This document shows, in pieces, positions 55,020 through 64,000 of a stretch of 64,000 nucleotides of DNA. Under the pieces are notes generated by a model. The model ran no database searches. It saw only the letters and a program-made list of their open reading frames with translations, and was not told where the DNA came from. How positions within the stretch are numbered: the stretch's first letter is position 1; every line of letters begins with the position of its first letter. The stretch spans positions 1,302,001 through 1,366,000 of the forward strand of contig NZ_CP061498.1 of the NCBI RefSeq assembly GCF_014681765.1, read 5' to 3'. The position numbers and the translations under genes are program-made. The DNA comes from Roseicitreum antarcticum (lineage in GTDB: Bacteria; Pseudomonadota; Alphaproteobacteria; Rhodobacterales; Rhodobacteraceae).

Positions 55020-55727
55020 TCAAAGAAGAGACACTTCTCCTGTACCGATCTCATAAATGCCGGCCACCGACTTCAGCTTTCCCTCGGCATGCAGCTGCGA
55101 CAGGATAGGACCAGAGGACATCGCGTATTCGGCGTTGTTGACCGCATTCTGCGCAGTTGCCGCTGTCATCAGATCGGTTGGATCGTCCTTCATTGCGTCG
55201 TAGACCGCCGGGCGGATGGCGTTTACCAGGCTCGGCAAGTGTCCAGGCGGAAGGATGTTGTCCTGGATTGAAGAAATTGTTGCCCTGACCGCCCCACAAG
55301 AGCTGTGCCCCAGCACAACAATCAGTTTCAGCCCGAGCACCGCAGCGCCGAACTCCAGGCTGGCGAGGCCATCTTCGTTAATGAAATTGCCGGCCACACG
55401 CACGACGAACAGCGCCCCCGGACCCTGATCAAATACCAACTCCGGCGCCACGCGAGAGTCCGAGCAGCAGACGACGGCGGCGAAGGGCTGTTGCCCTGCC
55501 GCCCGCTCGACCCGGCCCACCGAATGGTCGGTGTTGATTGGCTTGTTGGCGACATAACGCGCATTGCCCTCGATCAGGCGTTGAAGGGCGTCATCAGGAG
55601 AAACAGGCGCTGCTTCTTCAGTCTGCGCAGCAGCAGGCGTTACCATTGCACCGGTAGTCGCGATAGCAAGGCCACCTGCAAGCAGGCCACGTCGGCTTAC
55701 GGTTGTTTCTGAGCAGTCTTTACGCAT
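55020..55727 (-). CDS. Tat-exported beta-carbonic anhydrase
   Basis: 235 residues. SRRGLLAGGLAIATTGAMV near the N-terminus is a twin-arginine signal, so the enzyme is folded before export to the periplasm. The zinc site of beta-carbonic anhydrases is complete: C88 and D90 in CCSDSRV, H141 and C144 in GHSSCGAV. It hydrates CO2 to bicarbonate. No transporter or carboxylase gene is adjacent. Confidence 0.92.
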   Translation of the reverse strand: MRKDCSETTVSRRGLLAGGLAIATTGAMVTPAAAQTEEAAPVSPDDALQRLIEGNARYVANKPINTDHSVGRVERAAGQQPFAAVVCCSDSRVAPELVFDQGPGALFVVRVAGNFINEDGLASLEFGAAVLGLKLIVVLGHSSCGAVRATISSIQDNILPPGHLPSLVNAIRPAVYDAMKDDPTDLMTAATAQNAVNNAEYAMSSGPILSQLHAEGKLKSVAGIYEIGTGEVSLL

Positions 55728-55742
55728 AGATTTCTCCGATGA

Positions 55743-56050
55743 TCAAAAAGTTTGCCGCGTTACTGTACGGCCAGTTGATGAGGTCGTGATCAATATCTGG
55801 CCCAGAACCTCGGTTCGGGTGCCCACTGCTGCCGCGGCGATATCTGTGCCGTCCTGAACGAAAGCGGCGGTCAGCGCTGGCATGATGTAAGCGGTACGAA
55901 TGTTTTCAAGGTGGTCTGAGATATTCGTCGGTTGCGCTTGCACAGCAGACGCAACCAGCCCGGCCGAAATGGTGATGCTCAAAATAGCCGTTTTATACTG
56001 CAGAGCAGATTGTCGGGGCCATGTTCCAGGCATCAGCTTTGCCTCCATGG
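55743..56050 (-). pseudogene. Truncated serine hydrolase (N-terminal fragment)
   Basis: A signal-like segment (TAILSITISAGLVASAVQA) is followed by NIRTAYIMPALTAAFVQDGTDIAAAAVGTR, which matches the start of beta-lactamase-family hydrolases (the xIPALAxAVVxDGxI region). The sequence then becomes unrelated (TEVLGQILITTSSTG) and ends before any SxxK motif. It is a third member of the local family, broken. The exact 5' end is uncertain; the frame stays open to 56117. Confidence 0.6.
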
Positions 56051-56176
56051 CGCCCAAAAATAATGTCGTCGAAGCCGCTCGATTTCGAGTTATACTGTCG
56101 AATATTAAGCTGCGCAAACTTCAACCGCTATCCGATAACCGCAAAAATGACCTGTGTTCGGTAGGCTACAAGGCAT

Positions 56177-57181
56177 TCAGCTGGCCAGCGTGGTCGAGGG
56201 CGTTTCGCCGAACAGGCGCTTGTAATCACCTGCAAAACGACCAAGATGCCCGAAACCAAATTGCATTGCTATATCTGTAACCGACGTCGCCTCGGGCTCA
56301 TTATGCAGCAATACCGTCCGCACTTCATTCATACGGCGCACCTTGAGGTAAGCCAACGGCGACATGCCGACATAATCGCGAAAAGCATATTGCAAGCTGC
56401 GCTCTGACACACCAGTAGCGGCGCAGAGATCAGCGACACTGGGCAGATTTTCTGCATCAATCCGGTCCTCAACAAATGCCTGAGCCTTGCGACAGATGTG
56501 ATATGCCCGCCCTCCGGAAGGCGGTGTGGAGTCATCTGGCGTTGCTGCGTTGACCAGATAAAGCACTGCCTGAAATATTTCTCTCCCTAGAAACCGGGTA
56601 TCCGGTGGGCACCCGCTTGCCGCTGCAGTGTTCGTCGAAACGAACCAGCCACTCACTAATTTTTCGAATGCCGCCTGATATACAGTACTGAACGTCGACA
56701 CTTGCTGGGGCATGTTCTCCCAGTGGCGCGGATTTAAAGCCCGCGCGGCCTGCAGGAATGCCTCCTGATCGAGGCTGATGTAGGTGGTCTGTGCGCCTTC
56801 TGGAACGAAAATATCAAATTCCGTATTCTCGGGCATCAGGAATATCTCCGCCTCCCTAGCCCCGCGGTGATCCGAAAACCGCAAGCCGGGCTCTGGGGTG
56901 CAATACGAGAGGGTGCATAGATTGCTCGGCGTCGCTCCCAATTTCTGAACAGCAGCGTGTTGGCGCTCACGCACGATCTGCTGGGTGCTCAGGTCAAGGC
57001 TTTGAAGTTCGGCAACCTGTTGACCCGGACTGAGCTGAAAGCACTCCATCTCGATCCAGGGCTGCATCGCTGCCTGCATCCCCGCATCATCAATTCTTGC
57101 AGAATATAGCCCATTACAGTTTGCCGCATTGTGCGGTGACAGCCTCCCGCACGGGTCATGAGCATTCTTGGGCAAAATCAT
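56177..57181 (-). CDS. AraC-family transcriptional regulator
   Basis: About 334 residues. The C-terminal AraC HTH pair is clear: LPSVADLCAATGVSERSLQYAFRDYVGMSPLAYLKVRRMNEVR and TSVTDIAMQFGFGHLGRFAGDYKRLFGETPS. The N-terminal cupin-like/ArAC_binding domain is less conserved. ATG 57181 follows GGAG at 8 nt; an upstream start at 57223 is less likely. It may control the neighbouring hydrolases, but no operator is evident. Confidence 0.85.
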   Translation of the reverse strand: MILPKNAHDPCGRLSPHNAANCNGLYSARIDDAGMQAAMQPWIEMECFQLSPGQQVAELQSLDLSTQQIVRERQHAAVQKLGATPSNLCTLSYCTPEPGLRFSDHRGAREAEIFLMPENTEFDIFVPEGAQTTYISLDQEAFLQAARALNPRHWENMPQQVSTFSTVYQAAFEKLVSGWFVSTNTAAASGCPPDTRFLGREIFQAVLYLVNAATPDDSTPPSGGRAYHICRKAQAFVEDRIDAENLPSVADLCAATGVSERSLQYAFRDYVGMSPLAYLKVRRMNEVRTVLLHNEPEATSVTDIAMQFGFGHLGRFAGDYKRLFGETPSTTLAS

Positions 57182-57232
57182 CAATCTCACTCCAATTAAG
57201 AAGGGGTAGAATAACTCTCTCATTCGTCGAGC

Positions 57233-57627
57233 TTAGGAGTTCATTCCCGGCATCTTGTGGATCGGGTCGAGGATGAATCGATCCGGCTCTGATGTCCAGA
57301 TCTTGCAGATGTACGCGTAGGGCGTGAGGCCGCCGAGGGTCTTAAGCCTGCGCGTGAAGTTGTAGGCGGCCATGAAGTCGGCGAGATGGGTGCGGAACTG
57401 ATTGTGGTCATCGTAATGGAAGCGCTTGACGGTGGCGTCTTTGATGGTGCGGTTCATCCGCCCCACCTGACCATCGGTCCACGGGTGGTTGGGCTTCGTC
57501 AGGCGGTCTTCGATCCCGTTGGCCTCGCAGATCATGTCGAAGCGCATAGGCCTGGAACAGATGGTGTTCCGGTTTCTGACCCACGGAACAGGCGGCGCAA
57601 ACTTGCCGATGTGGTCGCCGCTTTCGA
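57233..57627 (-). pseudogene. IS481-type transposase C-terminal remnant
   Basis: Encodes only the end of an integrase-core transposase: RNRNTICSRPMRFDMICEAN, GIEDRLTKPNHPWTDGQVGR and MAAYNFTRRLKTLGGLTPY, ending HKMPGMNS. The N-terminal HTH and first catalytic Asp are missing, and the upstream edge is cut by the IS256-type element. Confidence 0.8.
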
Positions 57628-57635
57628 CATGCTCT

Positions 57636-58961
57636 GAGAGTGTCCGATCTTCTGTGTAACTGGGATCTGGTCCATGCTTCCTGAGAGGAGCAAGGACGAT
57701 GACGATTTCCAAGGAACTGCTGGACGAACTTCTGAAGGGCTGCGAGCGGCCTGAAGATTTGCTTGGCAATAACGGCTTGATGAAAGAGCTGAAGATCAAG
57801 CTGATGGAGCGGATGCTGGGCGCCGAACTGACCGCGCACCTGGGCTATGAGGACGGCAAGGAGGCGCCGCCCGATCAGGTTAACCGCCGCAACGGCTCAT
57901 CCGCCAAGAGACTAAAAGGCCAAGACGGCGAACTGCCGATTGCCGTGCCGCGTGACCGGGACGGCAGCTTCGAGCCTGAACTGGTGAAGAAGGGCCAGAC
58001 CCGGATCGATGGGATGGACGACAAGATCATCGGGCTCTACGCCGCCGGTCTGACGGTGCGTGATATCCGCGCCCATCTCGAGGACGTCTATGGCCTTCAG
58101 GTCTCGCCTGACCTGATCAGCCGCGTCACCGACGCCGTGCTGGACGAGGCGGAATGCACCGGGCGCTGGACCGAATGTATCCCATCGTCATTTTCGACGC
58201 GCTCCGGGTGAAGATCCGCGATGCTGATAGCCGCATGGTGAAGAACAAGGCCGTGTATGTTGCCCTGGGCGTCTCACGGGACGGTGTTCGCGAGGTTCTG
58301 GGCCTGTGGATTGCCGAGAACGAAGGGGCCAAATTCTGGCTGTCGGTGATGAACGAACTCAAGAACCGGGGTGTCCAGGATATCCTGATTGCCGTCGTGG
58401 ATGGCCTCAAAGGCTTCCCGGAAGCGATCACCGCCGCCTTTCCCGATGCCACAGTCCAGACGTGCATCGTTCATCTGGTGCGCCATTCCCTGAATTTCTG
58501 CGCCTGGAAGGATCGCAAGGCAGTCGCCGCCGATCTGCGCCTGATTTACGGCGCTCCAACCGCCGATCAGGCTGCCGCCGAACTGGATGCTTTCGAGGAA
58601 AAATGGGCCGAGAAATACGCCTCCATCGCTCCGGCATGGCGGCGGGCATGGCAGGAGGTGATCCCGTTCTTTGCCTTCGATCCGGCGATCCGCAAGATCA
58701 TCTACACCACGAACGCCATCGAAAGCCTGAACCGTGTGATCCGCAAATCGATCAAGACCCGTGGTTCGTTCCCGACCGAGGAGGCTGCGACCAAGCTGAT
58801 CTATCTGGCGATCCGCAATTTCGAGAAAGGTGGGCGGAATGTCCGGGAATGGTTTGCGGCCCGAAACCAATTCGCTATCATGTTCGACGAACGCTTCAAC
58901 GCGTGACTGTATCTGAAACCCGCATGGACCGGGCCAGATACACAGAGTTCATGACACTCCC
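57636..58961 (+). mobile_element. IS256-family insertion sequence
   Basis: 1326 bp. The ends gagagtgtc (57636) and, reading inward from 58961, gggagtgtc form imperfect inverted repeats; TCTGTGTA and GGTCCA extend the match further inside. An 8-bp target duplication catgctct flanks it (57628-57635 and 58962-58969), exactly the size expected for IS256. It has landed at the edge of an IS481 remnant. Intact ends and duplication indicate a relatively recent insertion, although the transposase is frameshifted. Confidence 0.92.
57699..58906 (+). pseudogene. IS256 mutator-type transposase, frameshifted
   Basis: Mutator transposase in two frames. The N-terminal part (MTISKELLDELLKGCERPEDLLG through GLTVRDIRAHLEDVYGLQVSPDLISRVTDAVLDE) runs to a stop near 58211. 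The catalytic remainder (ALDRMYPIVIFDALRVKI, first Asp; VVDGLKGFPEAI, second Asp; TTNAIESLNRVIRKSIKTRG, Glu) continues in another frame from about 58160. A small deletion at DEAEC replaces the usual E-W-Q region. The product is probably non-functional unless frameshifting rescues it. Confidence 0.85.
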
Positions 58962-58968
58962 CATGCTC

Positions 58969-59008
58969 TGCCCAAAGCCAACCTCCATTGCCCAAAGCCA
59001 ACCTCCAT
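58969..59008. repeat. Two-copy 20-bp tandem repeat beside the IS256 element
   Basis: Two perfect copies of a 20-bp unit starting tgcccaaagcc (58969-58988 and 58989-59008) immediately follow the right target duplication. The unit is unrelated to the core-region arrays. Confidence 0.9.
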
Positions 59009-59093
59009 CGATCACGCTAATCCCCTGCGGCGGCATCGCTAAACCTGCAATTCGCGCAAACGCGCGGCATTTGCAGTTTGTGGGCATTTCTTG

Positions 59094-59990
59094 TCATACC
59101 CCCGAGTATCGCAGTGCATCGACAATCACCCGGAATGCCGGCAGGTTTTGTCGCCGGCTTGGATAATAGATATAATATCCTGAGAAAAACGGCGACCAGT
59201 CATCCAGAAGCTGGATCAGGTCACCCGTTGCGATGTGATCCAGAACCATATCCTCGGGGATATACGCGATGCCATAGCCACTAAGCGCTGCATCCATGAT
59301 CGCGTTCGAAGACGTGAAGGCAAGCTGGCCATCGACGCGCACGCGCAGATCCTGACCGTTCCGCGCGAATTCCCACGCATAAAGACTGCCTGCCTTGAGG
59401 TGTCGGTGATTGATGCAATTGTGGCGGATCAACTCTTGTGGGTGAAGCGGCACGGGATGGGTTTCAAGATAGGCAGGGGACGCCACCGCCACCAATCGCC
59501 AGTCCGGACCGATCCGCACCGCGATCATGTCCTTTTCGACACTTTCACCCAGCCGGATGCCCGCGTCGAAACCGTCTTCGACAATATTGCGAAATCCATT
59601 GTCGATGTTCAGCTCAAGTTTGATGTCAGGATAGTCGATCAGCACAGGCTGCAATCTGGGCCAGACGTAGCCCTGCAGCGCATGATCAGACAGCGTGATG
59701 CGCACTGTTCCAGCGGGCTTGTCGCGGAATTCTGTCAGTGATGCAATTTCCGCCTCGATCTCTTCAACGCGGGGCGCGAGCGTCAGGCGCAGACGCTCTC
59801 CTGCCTCTGTTGGTGCCACGCTGCGGGTCGTGCGGGTCAACAGGCGAATACCCATCTGCGCCTCCAGCCGCTTGATCGTGTGACTAAGGGTCGACTGCGC
59901 AATGCCAAGCTTGGCCGCTGCGCGGGTAAAGCTGCGCTCTTCAGCGACGGCCAGAAACCATAGCAGATCGTTGAACTGCCCTCTTGCCAT
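59094..59990 (-). CDS. LysR-family transcriptional regulator
   Basis: About 298 residues. N-terminal HTH: FNDLLWFLAVAEERSFTRAAAKLGIAQSTLSHTIKRLEAQMGIRLLTRTTRSVAPTEAG. The C-terminal effector domain resembles the group controlling aromatic or short-chain-dehydrogenase genes (DHALQGYVWPRLQPVL, GYGIAYIPEDMV). MARGQF at 59990 has GGGGG 7 nt upstream; an alternative ATG is at 60020. It is divergent from the MFS-cyclophilin-SDR-AKR genes, the usual layout for a LysR regulator and its targets. Confidence 0.88.
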   Translation of the reverse strand: MARGQFNDLLWFLAVAEERSFTRAAAKLGIAQSTLSHTIKRLEAQMGIRLLTRTTRSVAPTEAGERLRLTLAPRVEEIEAEIASLTEFRDKPAGTVRITLSDHALQGYVWPRLQPVLIDYPDIKLELNIDNGFRNIVEDGFDAGIRLGESVEKDMIAVRIGPDWRLVAVASPAYLETHPVPLHPQELIRHNCINHRHLKAGSLYAWEFARNGQDLRVRVDGQLAFTSSNAIMDAALSGYGIAYIPEDMVLDHIATGDLIQLLDDWSPFFSGYYIYYPSRRQNLPAFRVIVDALRYSGV

Positions 59991-60129
59991 GTGCAGCCCC
60001 CTGACCTTTGGCACATTCATGCCTCTGATCGATTAATGCAATCGCATTTCTCTGTCTAATCCATTTGTCCTCTGGCTGCTATGTCTTGCTTATCGAAAGT
60101 TGGCTCTTTCGTCACAAGCGAGGCGCAAA

Positions 60130-60438
60130 ATGTCCACGACCCTGTCATCCGTCATCACCGACACACGCGCCGCATGGGGTGCGGTCATGTCGATGGCACT
60201 TTGCGTCGCTGTCCTGATTGCGTCGGAATTCATGCCCGTCAGCCTGCTGACGCCCATCGCAGGTGAGCTTGGCATCAGCGAAGGGCAGGCAGGCCAGGTG
60301 ATCTCGATCTCCGGCTTGTTCGCGGTGATCACCAGCCTGACGATTGCCGGACTGACCCGGAACATCGACCGCAAACAGGTGCAGTCTTTCTTTGTCGCCC
60401 GGCTGGCCGCCTTTTTTGGCGAACATCTCGCGGCCTGA
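60130..60438 (+). pseudogene. Truncated MFS transporter
   Basis: Only the first 80 or so residues of an MFS permease remain: AWGAVMSMALCVAVLIASEFMPVSLLTPIAGELGISEGQAGQVISISGLFAVITSLTIAGLTRNIDRK, two transmembrane helices. It then diverges (QSFFVARLAAFFGEHLAA) and stops. A deletion has removed most of the gene between here and the next one. Confidence 0.75.
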
Positions 60439-60507
60439 AACGCGGCGGGCTGGGTTTGCCTTCAGCAGCAGACCGATCCCGCCCCTTTACGCTGAAAGGA
60501 TTGTAAG

Positions 60508-60930
60508 ATGTGGAAATCAACATTGGGCGCTGCCAGCCTCGCCCTTGGAATGTCAGGATCTGCTGTCATGGCACAACAAGAAATTCAGATCTCGTCCGAC
60601 TGGGGCAGTGTGACCGCTACGCTTGCCGACAACGTTGCCGCCGATGCACTGCGGGATATGCTGCCGCTGACCATCGACATGCGCGACCATCTGCGTCAGG
60701 AAAAGACCGGGTTCCTGCCATCTGCCTTGCCGGAATTGCCGGCATTGCCGCGACAACGCGATTTCGCGACAGGCACGCTTGGCCTGTGGAACAGCAATGA
60801 CCTCGTGATTTACTACAGCGCTGGCAGCGTCCCATCGCCCGGGATCATCATTCTGGGACAGATCATAAGCGATGTGTCGATCTTCGACAGGCCCGGCGAC
60901 ATCACAGTCACATTAACCAAAACGGAGTGA
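60508..60930 (+). CDS. Exported cyclophilin-like protein
   Basis: 140 residues with a signal peptide (TLGAASLALGMSGSAVMA). The rest is a cyclophilin-like beta barrel: VTATLADNVAADALRDMLPLTIDMRDH, LGLWNSNDLVIYYSAGSVPSPGIIILGQI. The family often sits with SDR and AKR genes under LysR control, as here; activity is unknown. ATG 60508 is preceded by GAAAGGATTG. Confidence 0.8.
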   Translation: MWKSTLGAASLALGMSGSAVMAQQEIQISSDWGSVTATLADNVAADALRDMLPLTIDMRDHLRQEKTGFLPSALPELPALPRQRDFATGTLGLWNSNDLVIYYSAGSVPSPGIIILGQIISDVSIFDRPGDITVTLTKTE

Positions 60931-60960
60931 GCTTCGCAGCCACCATCAAAGGAGAACAAC

Positions 60961-61707
60961 ATGACCGACAACATAACCGGAAAAGTCATCGTCATCACAG
61001 GCGCGTCCAGTGGCATGGGCGAAGCCGCAGCGCGCCATCTTGCGGCCAAAGGCGCCAGCATCGTGCTGGGTGCCCGGCGCGCAGAGCGGCTGGAAGCACT
61101 TGCAGCCGATATCATCAAGGCGGGTGGCAAAGCCATTGCCGTCGTGACCGACGTCACAAAACCTGCAGATCAGCAACGGCTGGTGGATACGGCGGTCAAA
61201 ACCTATGGCCGCATCGACGTGCTGATCAACAACGCCGGGGTGATGCCGCTGTCCCCGCTTGACCGTCTCAGGGTCGATGAATGGGACCAGATGATCGACG
61301 TCAATCTCAAAGGTGTGCTTTATGGCATCGCGGCGGCCCTGCCCTATATGAAAGACCAGAAGTCGGGTCACATCATCAACCTGTCATCTGTCGCGGGCCA
61401 CAAAGTGTTTGCTGGCTCCGCAGTCTATTCCGCAACAAAATACGGCGTGCGCGTGATCAGCGAAGGGCTGCGCCAAGAAGTGAAGCCCTATAACATCCGC
61501 ACCACGATCATTTCGCCCGGCGCGGTCAAAACCGAATTGCTTGACCACATAACCGAAAAGGATTTGCAAAAGGCCAATCAGGATTATGTCGGCCAAGTCG
61601 GTATTCCCGCCGCGACATTCGCGCGACTGGTGGACTTTGCCATCAGCCAGCCCGAAGATGTCGATATCAACGAGATTCTGTTTCGGCCAACGGCACAGGA
61701 ACTCTAA
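60961..61707 (+). CDS. SDR-family short-chain oxidoreductase
   Basis: 248 residues of the classical SDR family. Cofactor motif TGASSGMG (13-20), ARR at 38-40 favouring NADP, NNAG (90-93), and the catalytic S143, Y156 and K160 (YSATK) are intact. It probably reduces a small carbonyl compound; the substrate is unknown. AAAGGAG precedes the start. It is one of two intact genes left in this LysR-linked cluster. Confidence 0.92.
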   Translation: MTDNITGKVIVITGASSGMGEAAARHLAAKGASIVLGARRAERLEALAADIIKAGGKAIAVVTDVTKPADQQRLVDTAVKTYGRIDVLINNAGVMPLSPLDRLRVDEWDQMIDVNLKGVLYGIAAALPYMKDQKSGHIINLSSVAGHKVFAGSAVYSATKYGVRVISEGLRQEVKPYNIRTTIISPGAVKTELLDHITEKDLQKANQDYVGQVGIPAATFARLVDFAISQPEDVDINEILFRPTAQEL

Positions 61708-61778
61708 AGGCCACCTAGAAAATCAGCTCTCCGGTCAGCGTCGGATGCCTGACGAACCAATTTTGCCTGCCGGTTGTT

Positions 61779-61796
61779 GAGCGAGCATTCTCGCTC
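61779..61796 (+). terminator. Hairpin between the SDR and AKR genes
   Basis: gagcgag (61779-61785), loop catt, ctcgctc (61790-61796): a 7-bp stem 72 nt past the SDR stop. No T-run follows, so termination would be weak. Confidence 0.45.
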
Positions 61797-61827
61797 GCTC
61801 CACTGAACTAAACGAAAGAACTATACC

Positions 61828-64000
<2,173 letters not shown>

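Overview
This 64 kb window reads as the chromosome of a high-GC alphaproteobacterium, most likely family Rhodobacteraceae (Paracoccaceae/Roseobacter relatives). The evidence is the glcDEF order, the alphaproteobacterial-type PyrE, the dnaB-alr pair, a CTTG-N18-CCCATCT heat-shock promoter with a ROSE-like leader, and the gene families of the core region. Genus-level assignment is not possible from the sequence alone. No tRNA, rRNA or CRISPR array was seen. Region 1 (1-31.4 kb) is densely packed core DNA: glycolate oxidase glcD(partial)-glcE-glcF; a secreted trypsin-like protease; a small heat-shock protein; rnr; an esterase/arylformamidase-like hydrolase; gabD; aspC and a small conserved gene; a Cro/C1 regulator with sdhE; a MarR-type regulator; hisB-hisH; pyrE; dnaB-alr; an Atm1-like ABC exporter; a LysM protein; a LOG-family hydrolase; rarD; a four-gene TroABCD/MntABCD-type metal importer preceded by a Fur-like site; and pth. 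Region 2 (31.4-45.8 kb) holds a heme-oxygenase-like monooxygenase and an FkbM methyltransferase between pth and rplY. It also holds a complete minus-strand xylose operon: LacI regulator, xylA, sugar epimerase, Gfo/Idh oxidoreductase, ABC ATPase, permease, binding protein, xylB. A cardiolipin synthase and a DUF4394 protein follow. Region 3 (about 46-64 kb) is an accessory, visibly decaying zone with more A+T. It contains an IS3-family element, an IS256-family element with an 8-bp target duplication, IS630 and IS481 remnants, a broken restriction-type nuclease/helicase gene, a zinc-metallopeptidase-like gene, an orphan ectoine-synthase-like gene (ectC) divergent from an ATP-grasp ligase, a cluster of beta-lactamase-fold serine hydrolases (one normal, one lacking the SxxK catalytic motif, one truncated), a Tat-exported beta-carbonic anhydrase, an AraC regulator, and a LysR-MFS-cyclophilin-SDR-aldo/keto reductase cluster whose MFS and AKR genes are broken. 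A GGDEF-EAL gene runs off the right edge. The most unusual features are: (i) at least ten unrelated short tandem arrays with 12-24 bp units (mostly 14-15 bp) at gene ends and intergenic gaps of the core region; (ii) the orphan EctC/ATP-grasp divergon; (iii) both metal-transport permeases carrying C-terminal cytosolic winged-helix-like tails; (iv) a sigma-32 promoter plus ROSE-like RNA thermometer before the hsp20 gene; (v) a large inverted operator before the LacI-led xylose operon; (vi) the paired active/inactive serine hydrolases.
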